This document shows positions 32,980-41,481 of a DNA stretch of 58,771 nt, piece after piece. The translations under genes and the position numbers were made by a program. The notes under the pieces were generated by a model. It was not told the origin of the DNA, searched no databases, and saw only the letters and a list, made by a program, of their open reading frames with translations. The stretch lies in contig NZ_BSFN01000023.1 in assembly GCF_027922365.1 (NCBI RefSeq), forward strand, positions 1 through 58,771, written 5' to 3'. This DNA is from Pseudomonas turukhanskensis (GTDB lineage Bacteria > Pseudomonadota > Gammaproteobacteria > Pseudomonadales > Pseudomonadaceae). Each line of letters begins with the position of its first letter. Positions within the stretch are counted from its first letter, which is position 1.

Positions 32980-33785
32980 ACGCCAATTCCATGCGCCTGA
33001 CCCTGGCCCTGCTGGCCGTTTCGCTGCTCGCCGGCTGTGCCACTCAGCCCGATGCCGAACAAAGCCTGGAAGCAGCGCGTGACAGCTTCCAGAAAGTCAA
33101 AGAAGACACCGACGCGCTGCGCTATGCCCCCCGTGATGTGATCCGCGCTGGCGACTCGCTGTCGCGTGCCGATCGCCTGTCCACTTACTGGGGCAGCGAC
33201 GCTGATGTCGAGCACTACGCCTACCTCAGCCAGCGCTACAGCGCGATTGCCACCGAGCACACCAAGCTCAGCATCAACCAGGAGCGCCAGGCCAAGCTGC
33301 AACTGGAAATCGAGCGTCTGCAACTGAACCTGCGTGAAGCCAAGCTGGTGAGCGTGCAGCAGCAAGGCAAGTGGCTCGAAGAGCAGATCAACCTGGCCAC
33401 CACCGAGACCGACCGCGGCCTGGTGCTGACCCTGGGCGACGTGCTGTTTGACCCGGCCGACAGCGAGCTCAAACCCGCCGCCAACCGCACCCTGCTCAAG
33501 CTCACTCAGTTCCTGCAACTCAACCCACGGCGCGTGGTGCGGGTTGAGGGTTACACCGACAACCGCGGCAGCAGCGAGGAAAACCTCACCCTGTCCAAAG
33601 CCCGCGCCCAGGCCGTGGCCGATACCATGATCGACCTCGGTATCGACGAGAAGCGCATTCAGGTAGTGGGGTACGGTGCCGATTTCCCGGTCACCGAAAA
33701 CGCCTCCAATCGTGGCCGCGCGCAAAATCGCCGGGTGGAAATCGTGTTCTCCGATGACCAAGGCAAGCTGGGGTCGGATCGCTAG
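32976..33785 (+). CDS. OmpA family lipoprotein with DUF4398-like N-terminal region
   Basis: The 269-residue precursor has the lipobox LLAGC at about residue 21. The N-terminal helical part (SLEAARDSFQKVKEDTDALRY) resembles DUF4398, then a coiled coil (about 90-125), then the OmpA-C peptidoglycan-binding domain. The latter shows LGDVLFDPADSEL, RVEGYTDNRGSSEENLTLS (Asp ligand) and NRGRAQNRRVEI (Arg ligand). It would tether the outer membrane to peptidoglycan. It is coupled to the DUF4398 lipoprotein by an ATGA overlap, suggesting that the two work as a pair. A terminator follows. Confidence 0.9.
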   Translation: MNANSMRLTLALLAVSLLAGCATQPDAEQSLEAARDSFQKVKEDTDALRYAPRDVIRAGDSLSRADRLSTYWGSDADVEHYAYLSQRYSAIATEHTKLSINQERQAKLQLEIERLQLNLREAKLVSVQQQGKWLEEQINLATTETDRGLVLTLGDVLFDPADSELKPAANRTLLKLTQFLQLNPRRVVRVEGYTDNRGSSEENLTLSKARAQAVADTMIDLGIDEKRIQVVGYGADFPVTENASNRGRAQNRRVEIVFSDDQGKLGSDR

Positions 33786-33803
33786 AGCGCCCTTCGCTTT
33801 AGA

Positions 33804-33836
33804 AAAGCCCCGGTTGCCGCAAGCACCGGGGCTTTT
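33804..33836 (+). terminator. rho-independent terminator after the OmpA-family gene
   Basis: The arms AGCCCCGGT (33806-33814) and ACCGGGGCT (33825-33833) pair around a ten-base loop and are followed by a T tract. Confidence 0.88.
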
Positions 33837-33870
33837 TATTCCTGTTCTGTATGCAAAACAAAAACCCCAA

Positions 33871-33912
33871 CTGTGCCGGTTCAGTTCTAAACTGTTTCGC
33901 TACTGTATCGGT
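33871..33912 (+). promoter_or_regulatory. direct repeats upstream of the MocR-type regulator
   Basis: CTGTGCCGGT (33871-33880) and CTGTATCGGT (33903-33912) are direct repeats CTGTNNCGGT whose starts are 32 bp apart, about three helical turns. Between them lies the inverted repeat CAGTT-CTA-AACTG. MocR-type regulators such as GabR and PdxR are known to bind spaced direct repeats in their own promoter regions, so this is a probable autoregulatory site. Confidence 0.5.
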
Positions 33913-33939
33913 GTTCGCGTACAACCCAGGAAAGCCGCC

Positions 33940-35379
33940 ATGACCAGTCTGTTGCTCTATCAACGTATCGCCCAGCAATTGGCTGAGGATATTCGCCGTG
34001 GCGTTTACCAGCCGGGCGAGCGCGTGCCGTCGGTGCGCAAGATGAGCTCACAGCTGAACGTCAGCCATGCCACAGTATTGCAGGCCTACGCCAATCTCGA
34101 AGACCAGGGCCTGATCCGCGCGCGGCCGCAGTCGGGTTTCTACGTGCACCAAACGCCGGCCCTGACCGCTGCCACCCCCGATATCGCGCGGGTAGAGCGC
34201 CCAGGCCTGGTCACCCGCAGCTCCATCATTCATCAAGTACTTACCGAAGCACGCCGCGAAGGCGTGTTCCCCTTCGGCGCTGCGGTGCCGCACGTGGACT
34301 ACCTGCCGGTGCGCGCATTGCACCAGCAGTTGGCCAAGGTCACCCGCTTTCAAAGCCCGCGCGCCTTCAGCTATATGTTCAGCCCAGGCTTCGAGCCGCT
34401 GCGCCGTCAGGTGGCCATTCGTATGCGCGATGCCGGCGTGGTGGTGGACCCGGCAGAAGTGGTGATCACCCACGGCTGCGTTGATGCCCTGCAGATGTCG
34501 CTGCGCGTGCTGACCAAACCGGGCGACCTGATTGCCACCGAGTCACCCACCTATTACGGCTTGCTGCAATTGGCCGACCTGCTGGGCCTGAAAGTCATCG
34601 AAATTCCCAGCGACCCTGGCACCGGCATCAGCCTTGAAGCGCTGCAACTGGCCGCCAGCCAATGGCCGATCAAAGCACTGGTGCTCACCGCGCGCCTGAG
34701 CAACCCACTGGGCGGCACCATTCCCGAAGACCGGCAGAAACAACTGCTGCGTCAGGCCCGCGAGTTCGATTTTCATATCGTTGAAGACGATATTTACGGC
34801 GAGTTGCTGTTCGAACAAGGCCCGACCAAAGCCTTGAAGTCGCACGATAGAGAAGGGCGCGTACTGTACTGCTCCAGCTTCTCGAAAACCCTCTCGCCGG
34901 GCGTGCGGGTCGGCTGGATCATCGCCAGCAAATACCAGGACGACATCCAGCGCTTGCAAACCTTCACCACCCATTCGGCGTGCAGCGTCACGCAGATGGG
35001 CGTGGCGGCCTACCTGGAAAACGGCGGCTACGACCGGCACCTGCGCTACATCCGCCACGAATACCGCAAAAACCTCAGCGCCTTTCAACTGGCCGTGCAG
35101 CAGTACTTTCCCGAAGGCACCCAGATCACCCGGCCCAAGGGCGGCTTTATTCTCTGGGTCAGCCTGCCGCGCCGGGTAAACACCAAAGACCTGCACGTGC
35201 GCGCCCTGCAACAAGGCATCAGCATCGCGCCGGGGCTGATCTTCAGTAATACCGAGCAGTTCAACCACTGCGTGCGGTTGAACTGCGGGATACCGTGGAA
35301 CCGGGAATCGGAGCGGGCGATCATGACGCTTGGGATGTTGGCGAATCAGTTGTGCCAGGAGACGCCGAATCTGCTGTAA
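33940..35379 (+). CDS. MocR-type regulator (GntR helix-turn-helix fused to aminotransferase class I)
   Basis: The 479-residue protein has an N-terminal GntR winged helix (about 1-75: YQRIAQQLAEDIRRGVYQPG, ERVPSVRKMSSQLNVSHATV, YANLEDQGLIRARPQSGFYV). A fold-type I aminotransferase domain follows with VITHGCVDALQMSLRV, ESPTYYGLLQLADLLG, VEDDIYGELLFEQ and the PLP Lys in YCSSFSKTLSPGVRVGWI. Such regulators bind PLP and sense amines, amino acids or vitamin B6. ATG at 33940 has the ribosome binding site AGGAAAG; the longer frame to 33676 overlaps the OmpA gene. The direct target is unknown. A similar regulator lies near the sbrI-sbrR/atu region of P. aeruginosa (from memory). Confidence 0.9.
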   Translation: MTSLLLYQRIAQQLAEDIRRGVYQPGERVPSVRKMSSQLNVSHATVLQAYANLEDQGLIRARPQSGFYVHQTPALTAATPDIARVERPGLVTRSSIIHQVLTEARREGVFPFGAAVPHVDYLPVRALHQQLAKVTRFQSPRAFSYMFSPGFEPLRRQVAIRMRDAGVVVDPAEVVITHGCVDALQMSLRVLTKPGDLIATESPTYYGLLQLADLLGLKVIEIPSDPGTGISLEALQLAASQWPIKALVLTARLSNPLGGTIPEDRQKQLLRQAREFDFHIVEDDIYGELLFEQGPTKALKSHDREGRVLYCSSFSKTLSPGVRVGWIIASKYQDDIQRLQTFTTHSACSVTQMGVAAYLENGGYDRHLRYIRHEYRKNLSAFQLAVQQYFPEGTQITRPKGGFILWVSLPRRVNTKDLHVRALQQGISIAPGLIFSNTEQFNHCVRLNCGIPWNRESERAIMTLGMLANQLCQETPNLL

Positions 35380-35397
35380 ACCACGCTCGACTCAGCA

Positions 35398-35478
35398 TTC
35401 TGGATTCCCGCCTACGCGGGAATGACGGAGTTTCTACAACTATCACCGTCATCCCTGCGCAGGCAGGGATCCAGAATC
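35398..35478. repeat. palindromic repeat, GTCATTCC...GGAATCC family, copy 1
   Basis: Two inverted hairpins lie back to back: TTCTGGATTCCCGCCTACGC/GCGGGAATGACGG, then CGTCATCCCTGCGC/GCAGGGATCCAGAA. Relatives occur at 42391-42417, 49201-49290 and in the end array (58342 onwards). Confidence 0.75.
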
Positions 35479-35520
35479 TCGGCACTTTTCACATTCTCGA
35501 GAATTTTCTCACCCCCGCTT

Positions 35521-35548
35521 AACCCCAACCGCAAAACCCCTCCGTCTA
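35521..35548 (+). promoter_or_regulatory. possible ECF-type promoter of the VWA-sigma operon
   Basis: AACCCC (35521-35526) and CGTCTA (35543-35548) with a 16-bp spacer resemble the AAC...CGTC architecture of ECF-dependent promoters. They lie 33 bp before the VWA lipoprotein gene. This is a weak match and would imply autoregulation by the sigma factor encoded two genes downstream. Confidence 0.3.
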
Positions 35549-35580
35549 CCTGAGCGAATGGCCCCCCAGGAGACGCCCCC

Positions 35581-37323
35581 ATGGCTCACTATCTCGTTCT
35601 ATCCCGCTTGCCCCTGTTCTACGGTTTCGCCGGTGGTCTGGCCCTGGCGCTCAGCGCCTGCTCGGTGAAGGAATCGGACGCCGTTGCCGCGAAACCCCCG
35701 GCTGCCCCCGAGCCGCTCAGTTATTCCCGCGACGTGCTGGCCGAGCAGGCCGCGCCCGCCGAACTTAGAAAAAGTACCCCCGTGGCCGGCAGCGTAATGC
35801 CCGCCCCACGCATTGCAGTCGCCCCCATGGCCGACACCCAGGCACCGGGTTACCAGGACGTCTACCGCGAGCAGTATCAAAAGCTAGCCGACAACCCGAT
35901 CCACGCCGTCGCCCAGGACCCGGTGTCCACCTTCAGCATCGACGTCGACACCGGCAGTTACGCCAACGTACGTCGCTTTCTCAACCGTGGCCAACTGCCG
36001 CCCGAAGAAGCAGTGCGGTTGGAAGAATTGGTGAACTACTTCCCCTATAGCTACCCGCCGGCCAGTGGCGACACCCCCTTCGGCGTCAGCACCGAGCTCG
36101 CGGTTACGCCGTGGAACCCCAATAGCCGGCTGCTAAAAGTCGCCATCAAAGCCTCGGAGCTGCAAAGCCAGGCCATGCCGCCGGCCAATCTGGTGTTTCT
36201 GGTGGATGTCTCCGGTTCCATGGACCGCCCCGATGGCTTGCCGCTGGTGCAGAGCACGCTGAAGTTGCTGGTGGACCAATTGCGCGCCGAAGACAAGGTG
36301 TCGCTGGTGGTGTACGCCGGCGAATCACGGGTGGTACTGGCGCCGACGCCGGGCAGCGAAAAAGCCAAGATCCGCGCCGCCATCGAGCAGTTGCAGGCCG
36401 GCGGTTCCACGGCAGGGGAGTCGGGCATTCAGCTGGCGTATCAGCAGGCGCAGCAAGGCTTTGTCGCCCACGGCATCAACCGTATCCTGCTGGCCACCGA
36501 TGGTGACTTCAACGTCGGCATCAGCGACTTCGACAGCCTGAAAAAACTCGCCGAAGACAAACGCCAGACCGGCGTGTCGCTCACCACCCTGGGCTTTGGC
36601 ACCGACAACTACAACGAGCAGTTGATGGAGCAACTGGCCGATGCCGGCAACGGCAACTACGCCTATATCGACAACCTGCGCGAAGCCCGCAAGGTGCTGG
36701 TGCAGCAACTGAGTTCGACGTTGGTGACGGTGGCCAAAGACGTGAAAATCCAAGTGGAATTCAACCCCGCGCACGTCAGCGAATACCTTTTGCTCGGCTA
36801 TGAAAACCGCGCGTTGAAACGCGAAGATTTCAGCAACGACAAAGTGGATGCCGGCGAGATTGGCGCGGGCCACACCGTAACGGCGTTGTACGAAATCGTG
36901 CCGGCGGGCAACAAAGGCTGGCTGGAGCCGCTGCGTTACCAACAGGCCGATGCCAAGCGCGCCGCATCCAGTGAAATGGCCCTGCTGCGCATTCGCTACA
37001 AAGCCCCGGAGCAGGCGCAAAGCCGGTTGCTGGAAGTGCCGATTGCTGCCGACGCCAAGGCGCCGGCCATCAGCGAAGCCAGCGCCGACCTGCGCTTTGC
37101 CGCCGCGGTAGCGGCCTTTGCCCAACAGCTCAAAGGTGGCCAATACACCCAAGGCTTCGACCTGGCTGCCAGCGCCGAATTAGCCCGTGGCGCCAAGGGT
37201 GACGACCGCTTCGGGCTGCGTGCCGAGTTCGTGCAACTGGTGGAACTGGCGCAGAGCCTGCACACTGCGGCCAATCCGTCTTCCACCCCTAAAGCCTCAA
37301 CAACCATGGCCAAGGTCGACTAG
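35581..37323 (+). CDS. VWA domain lipoprotein, YfbK family
   Basis: The 580-residue precursor has a lipoprotein signal GFAGGLALALSAC (Cys near residue 27), then a Pro/Ala-rich linker. The YfbK-type N-terminal region is FSIDVDTGSYANVRRFLNRG and NYFPYSYPPA. A von Willebrand A domain starts near residue 200 with the MIDAS motif VFLVDVSGSMDRP and continues with GGSTAGESGIQLAY and LLATDGDFNVGISD. A C-terminal YfbK domain ends the protein. It is probably a periplasm-facing metal-dependent adhesion or scaffold protein. Ribosome binding site CAGGAGA. The ECF sigma gene follows after one base, so they form one operon. Confidence 0.88.
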   Translation: MAHYLVLSRLPLFYGFAGGLALALSACSVKESDAVAAKPPAAPEPLSYSRDVLAEQAAPAELRKSTPVAGSVMPAPRIAVAPMADTQAPGYQDVYREQYQKLADNPIHAVAQDPVSTFSIDVDTGSYANVRRFLNRGQLPPEEAVRLEELVNYFPYSYPPASGDTPFGVSTELAVTPWNPNSRLLKVAIKASELQSQAMPPANLVFLVDVSGSMDRPDGLPLVQSTLKLLVDQLRAEDKVSLVVYAGESRVVLAPTPGSEKAKIRAAIEQLQAGGSTAGESGIQLAYQQAQQGFVAHGINRILLATDGDFNVGISDFDSLKKLAEDKRQTGVSLTTLGFGTDNYNEQLMEQLADAGNGNYAYIDNLREARKVLVQQLSSTLVTVAKDVKIQVEFNPAHVSEYLLLGYENRALKREDFSNDKVDAGEIGAGHTVTALYEIVPAGNKGWLEPLRYQQADAKRAASSEMALLRIRYKAPEQAQSRLLEVPIAADAKAPAISEASADLRFAAAVAAFAQQLKGGQYTQGFDLAASAELARGAKGDDRFGLRAEFVQLVELAQSLHTAANPSSTPKASTTMAKVD

Positions 37324-37324
37324 C

Positions 37325-37924
37325 GTGACAGCCGCTCCTTCTCCCTCCACGTTACTGCCGAGCGACGCCGAGCTGTTGCGTCGCTACCGGCAGGGCGATA
37401 GCCAGGCGTTTGCGGTGCTCTACGGCCGCCATCGCCTGGGGCTGTTCCGTTTTCTCTGTGGCCTGTGCAACGACGCCGCATTGGCCGAAGAAATATTCCA
37501 GGAAACCTGGATGAGCCTGATCCGCAGCGAATCGCAGCAGCGCGAGGCGGTGCAGTTCACCACCTGGCTGTACCAGATCGCCCGCAACCGTTTAATCGAC
37601 CATTGGCGCAAGCACGGCAAGCGCCAATACCTGCAAGACGAGTACGACGAACAGCTGCACGCCGAGGTCGACAGCCAGCCCAACCCGGAGCAGCAGCTCA
37701 GCCTGACCCGTGATCAACAGCGTCTGCAGGCAGCGCTGGACGATCTGCCGGCTGAGCAGCGTGAAGTGTTCCTGCTGCGCGCCCACGGTGACCTGGACCT
37801 GGGCGAAATCGCCGCGCTGACGCAAACCCCGGCGGAAACGGTAAAAAGCCGCCTGCGCTACGCATTGAGCAAGTTACGACGGTTGCTGACGGACCCGGCC
37901 ACCGCCGACGAGGTATCCCCATGA
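37325..37924 (+). CDS. ECF sigma factor, SbrI-like
   Basis: The 199-residue protein has sigma region 2 (about 15-80: LLRRYRQGDSQAFAVLYGRH, FQETWMSLIRS, FTTWLYQIARNRLIDHWRKH) and region 4 (about 125-185: LPAEQREVFLLRAHGDLDLG, EIAALTQTPAETVKSRLRYA). The GTG start at 37325 lies one base after the VWA gene stop. Its stop overlaps the next gene (ATGA), which encodes a single-pass membrane protein, the usual sigma/anti-sigma pairing. In P. aeruginosa the SbrI/SbrR pair, controlling swarming and biofilm, lies beside atu (from memory), as here. Orthology is inferred from position. Confidence 0.88.
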   Translation: MTAAPSPSTLLPSDAELLRRYRQGDSQAFAVLYGRHRLGLFRFLCGLCNDAALAEEIFQETWMSLIRSESQQREAVQFTTWLYQIARNRLIDHWRKHGKRQYLQDEYDEQLHAEVDSQPNPEQQLSLTRDQQRLQAALDDLPAEQREVFLLRAHGDLDLGEIAALTQTPAETVKSRLRYALSKLRRLLTDPATADEVSP

Positions 37925-38643
37925 CACACGACCCACGCGAAAGCGCTGCGCTAGAACAGCAGATGCTCGAGCACTACCGCCGCCACAGCGAACAGGTGCC
38001 GCCGCCCGAGCTGGATGCGCGCATTCTGGCCGCCGCCCAGGCGCACGCGGCGAACCAGCAGCGACCGGCAGCCAAGGCATCAGCTTTGAGCCGCCTGCAT
38101 GGCTGGTGGTTTGGCGGCAGCCAGCGTGCGCGCTGGTCCATGGCTTTTGCCAGCATTGCCACCCTGGGTATTGGTGTGGGGCTGGCCACGCGCACCATGG
38201 AGCAAGCGCCAGAGCAGCAATACGACGCCGCGCCGATGGCCTTGTCTGTACCGGCTCCGGCCATGGCGCCGATGGCGGAAAAGAAGGCCAGCGAGGAAGT
38301 GGCACGTCCCCGCGCCGAGATGCGCAAACAGGCGCCAGCCGTTGTCAGCGGCCAATTGAATGAGCAAATGGGCAAGCTGGAAGCCACGCCCCCTGCGGCG
38401 GCTGCGCCCTTTGCCGACGCTGTTGCACCGGCTGCGCCGCCCGTTCTGGCGCGCAAAGCCCAGGCCGACGCCAGCCATGACCAGGCGCAGTTGCAGCGCA
38501 GCCTGCAGCAGATTCTGCAGCTGCAACGCAGCGGCCACACCGCGCTTGCCGAGCAGCAATTGCATACTTTGCAACAACTCTACCCACAACAGGATCTACG
38601 CGAGCAGTTGCAACGTTTACAGCATGAACGTGGTCAGCAGTAG
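37921..38643 (+). CDS. probable anti-sigma factor, SbrR-like
   Basis: The 240-residue protein has a cytoplasmic N-terminus (about 1-70, SAALEQQMLEHYRRHSEQV, ELDARILAAAQAHA). A single membrane segment lies near 73-90 (ARWSMAFASIATLGIGVGLA). A periplasmic part is rich in Ala and Pro and ends in a Gln-rich amphipathic helix (QLQRSLQQILQLQRSG...EQQLHTLQQLYPQ). Overlap with the ECF sigma gene (ATGA) supports an anti-sigma role. No zinc-binding HxxxCxxC motif is present, so it is not of the ZAS type. Partner and signal are inferred. Confidence 0.8.
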   Translation: MTHDPRESAALEQQMLEHYRRHSEQVPPPELDARILAAAQAHAANQQRPAAKASALSRLHGWWFGGSQRARWSMAFASIATLGIGVGLATRTMEQAPEQQYDAAPMALSVPAPAMAPMAEKKASEEVARPRAEMRKQAPAVVSGQLNEQMGKLEATPPAAAAPFADAVAPAAPPVLARKAQADASHDQAQLQRSLQQILQLQRSGHTALAEQQLHTLQQLYPQQDLREQLQRLQHERGQQ

Positions 38644-38737
38644 AAGGGCAGCAGAACCTGTTGCCCGGAATGCGCGCTTGCCAGTGATGGCTGAGCGCGC
38701 GAGCATGTTGGCCTCTGTAGAGTTCGACTACTGCACC

Positions 38738-39403
38738 ATGATGACTATTCGATCCGTTGGTTTGTTGCTGGCCCTTTTGGTAGTGGGCGCCTGTGACAAA
38801 GACCCGACCCCGCCCAAAACGCCGCCGGCGCCGCAAGCGCCGACCGTGACCCAAGCCCCTGCGCCAGTGGCCACGCCCAGCGAACCCGCCAAACCCGAGC
38901 CCAAACCGGCAGCGGTGAAAACCGCCAAGCCCTTCGAGCCACTGGTGAAAAGCGAGCTGAAGCCGCTGCCCGAACCGCCGGCTGCAAAGCCCGCCACCAC
39001 ACCGGCAGAAAAGCCCGCCGTTCAAGTGCGCGCGCCACAACCGCCGGACAAGATTCAGCGGCTGCAAGTGGCCAAACCGCAAACCCCGGCCCAGAAAAAA
39101 GCCAGCGACGCGGTAAAACAGGCCAAGATCGACAAGCCCAAATTGAACCTGCACCTACCCAAAGATGCCGTGCAGAAATTGCAGCCGGAAGTGGCTGCGT
39201 TTGGCGCCAGTGAGCCTGCGCCAAACAAAGAAGAGACCCCGGCTCTACTGCCGCAGATGTTTGCGGAGAAGCCCGGTGCGCAAAGCCCATTTGAAGTGGG
39301 CGGGCGGGTCATTACCAACGAACATAGCCGCGATCAGAACAAGGATGCGGGGTTGCTGGATACGGTGGATGGGGCGGAGTTGCAGTTCAAGTTTCGCCAC
39401 TAA
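38738..39403 (+). CDS. proline-rich lipoprotein of unknown function
   Basis: The 221-residue precursor has the lipoprotein signal MMTIRSVGLLLALLVVGAC, with lipidated Cys 19, then a long Pro/Ala/Lys-rich stretch (about 20-120: TPPKTPPAPQAPTVTQAPAP). A short conserved-looking end follows (KPKLNLHLPKDAVQKLQPE, SPFEVGGRVITNEHSRDQNK). The low-complexity part looks like a periplasm-spanning linker. I recognise no domain. The start could be either Met (38738 or 38741); the frame upstream to 38360 overlaps the anti-sigma gene and lacks a signal. It lies 94 bp after the anti-sigma gene. Confidence 0.75.
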   Translation: MMTIRSVGLLLALLVVGACDKDPTPPKTPPAPQAPTVTQAPAPVATPSEPAKPEPKPAAVKTAKPFEPLVKSELKPLPEPPAAKPATTPAEKPAVQVRAPQPPDKIQRLQVAKPQTPAQKKASDAVKQAKIDKPKLNLHLPKDAVQKLQPEVAAFGASEPAPNKEETPALLPQMFAEKPGAQSPFEVGGRVITNEHSRDQNKDAGLLDTVDGAELQFKFRH

Positions 39404-39408
39404 AGAGC

Positions 39409-39522
39409 CCCTCACCCCCAGCCCCTCTCGCCTGTCCGGCCGACCTAGCGGGCGAGGGGAGCCGACCTGGATGCGGTCTGATCCCCTCGCCCCCCTGGGG
39501 GAGAGGGTTAGGGTGAGGGGGT
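39409..39522. repeat. palindromic repeat, CCCTCTCCC family, copy 2
   Basis: The element starts CCCCTCACCCCCAGCCCCTC and ends with GGTTAGGGTGAGGGGGT, so its ends are inverted; inner GCCCGCTAGG and CGGGCGAGG arms also pair. It separates the convergent lipoprotein and atuH genes. Confidence 0.75.
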
Positions 39523-39546
39523 AATTGCAGACGCTGCGGTTCCCCG

Positions 39547-41373
39547 TTAAAACCGATGCACCCCCGCCTGAATCGCCTCATACACCGCCCCATCCAACAC
39601 CTCGAACTGGCCGCTGCCCGGTAACCGCACATACAGCGGGTCAGTCACCAGCTGCGGGTTATAGGCCGCGGTTTTCAAATCATTCTTTTTGTACTTGAAC
39701 GTCCCGGTGGTCTCCACCTCGCGCAGCAAGCGCACAAACTGCGGCGCGGCGTACGCCGGCAGCTCTCGGTCCAAATGTGCCGCCAATTCGCTGCAATCGA
39801 GCTGCAACCCCGGCGCCAGGCGCAGCGCCGCCATGCCGCAGCGGCCATTGGTTCCGGGAATTTCCACGCCGTACACCACGGCATCTTCAATTCCGGCAAA
39901 GCTGCCCAAGGCATTCTCCACTTCCGTGGTGGACACGTTTTCACCCTTCCAGCGGAACGTATCGCCCAGCCGATCCACGAACTGGGTGTGCTTGAAGCCG
40001 ATATCGCGCATCAGGTCGCCGGTGTTGAACCAGGCGTCGCCCTTCTTGAACACATTGCGCAGAATCACCGCTTCGCTTTTGGCCGGGTCGGTGTAGCCGT
40101 CAAACGGCCACTTGGCGCTGATCTCGGTAATCAGCAAGCCCGGCTCGCCCTTGTCGGCCTTTTGCAGAAAGTTCTTCTTGGTGCGCAGCGGCCGGTCGTT
40201 TTCCAGGTCGTAGCGCACGATGGCGTAAGTGGCCGGGGAATAGCCGACGGTATTGTCGAAGTTGAATACGTTGGTAAAGCCGATATTGCCCTCGCTCGAG
40301 GCATAGAACTCGGTGATGCGCTCGATGCCGAAACGCTGTTTGAACTCGCCCCAGATTGAGGGCCGCAGGCCGTTGCCGATCATGCAGGTCAGGGTGTTGT
40401 TCAGCTCTTGCGGGCACGCCGGCTGGTTCAGCAGGTAGCGGCACAGTTCGCCGATATAACCAAAACAGGTGGCCTGGTAGTGCTGCACGTCTTTCCAGAA
40501 GGCGCTGGCGGAAAAGCGCCGGCGCAGGGCGATGGCCGCGCCACCGGCCAGGGCCGCGCTCCAGCACACGGTTACGGCGTTGTTGTGGTAGCAGGGCAGG
40601 GTCAGGTAGAGCACGTCCCGCTCATTGAGGCCCAAGCCCGAATGGCCGAAGCCGCCGTAGGCCTTGATCCACTTGCCGTGGCTCATGATCGAGGCCTTGG
40701 GCAGGCCGGTGGTACCGGAGGTGTAAATCAGAAAGCACGGGTCTTTGAGGCGCACCTTGGCGCTGTCGGGCAGGTTGTCGTGGCGCTCGCTCCAGGCCAG
40801 GTCCATCAAATCCTGCCAGCCATCCGGTGCGGCGCTGGGGGTGTTAAGGCTGTCGCCATCGCTCAGCCAGTAACAGTGTTGGTCGCTGCCGTGCACTTGC
40901 TCGCGCACGGCTTCAAAGGGTTCGCGCAGCTCTTCACCAATCACAAAATGACTGGGCGTTACCAGATTAAGGCTGTGCACCAGCACCTGGCCGCGCTGGG
41001 TGGTATTGACCAACGCACCCACCGCGCCGAGCTTGGCCAGAGCGGCCAGCAGCAACAGCACTTCAATGCGGTTTTCCAACATCACCGCTACCACACTGCC
41101 ATGCACTACGCCTTGCTTTTGCAGCGCGCGCGCCAGGCGGTTGGCCCAGGCGTTGAACTGCGCGTAGCTCAGCTGACGGTGTTCTTCGAGCACCGCCGGG
41201 CGCTCGCCATACAGGTCGGCGGCACGCTCCAAGGCCCAAGCCAACGAGAGATTCTTTTCGCGGTTGCGGATGCCGGCGTAATACAGCCCACGCAACATAC
41301 GCGGCACGCGGCTGAAGGTGGCGGGCAGGTGAGCGATAAAACGGATAGGGGTAATCAGATCGGCTTGGCTCAT
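39547..41373 (-). CDS. atuH: long-chain acyl-CoA synthetase AtuH (FATP/FadD6 type)
   Basis: The 608-residue AMP-forming enzyme contains the adenylation core IYTSGTTGLPKASIMSHGKW, TEFYASSEGNIGFTNVF, NTGDLMRDIGFKHTQFVDR, GDTFRWKGENVSTTEVE and the C-terminal TGTFKYKKNDLK. It belongs to the FATP-like branch (NREKNLSLAWALE). In the atu pathway it would activate citronellate or related branched acids to their CoA thioesters. It is the last gene of the minus-strand atu cluster. A hairpin (CTGCGCCAG/CTGGCGCAG) stands in the gap to atuG. Confidence 0.87.
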   Translation of the reverse strand: MSQADLITPIRFIAHLPATFSRVPRMLRGLYYAGIRNREKNLSLAWALERAADLYGERPAVLEEHRQLSYAQFNAWANRLARALQKQGVVHGSVVAVMLENRIEVLLLLAALAKLGAVGALVNTTQRGQVLVHSLNLVTPSHFVIGEELREPFEAVREQVHGSDQHCYWLSDGDSLNTPSAAPDGWQDLMDLAWSERHDNLPDSAKVRLKDPCFLIYTSGTTGLPKASIMSHGKWIKAYGGFGHSGLGLNERDVLYLTLPCYHNNAVTVCWSAALAGGAAIALRRRFSASAFWKDVQHYQATCFGYIGELCRYLLNQPACPQELNNTLTCMIGNGLRPSIWGEFKQRFGIERITEFYASSEGNIGFTNVFNFDNTVGYSPATYAIVRYDLENDRPLRTKKNFLQKADKGEPGLLITEISAKWPFDGYTDPAKSEAVILRNVFKKGDAWFNTGDLMRDIGFKHTQFVDRLGDTFRWKGENVSTTEVENALGSFAGIEDAVVYGVEIPGTNGRCGMAALRLAPGLQLDCSELAAHLDRELPAYAAPQFVRLLREVETTGTFKYKKNDLKTAAYNPQLVTDPLYVRLPGSGQFEVLDGAVYEAIQAGVHRF

Positions 41374-41426
41374 GTTCGCGTCGTTATGCTTTTTGTCGGG
41401 AACGAGCCTTCACTCTAGAACGGCTG

Positions 41427-41456
41427 CGCCAGAGGCACTATGGCCCTGGCGCAGGC
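41427..41456. repeat. hairpin in the atuG-atuH spacer
   Basis: CTGCGCCAG and CTGGCGCAG form a perfect 9-bp stem around about a dozen bases, without a T tract. It may shape mRNA stability rather than terminate. Confidence 0.5.
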
Positions 41457-41481
41457 AAAGCCGGGCAGATGGGCAAACCCA

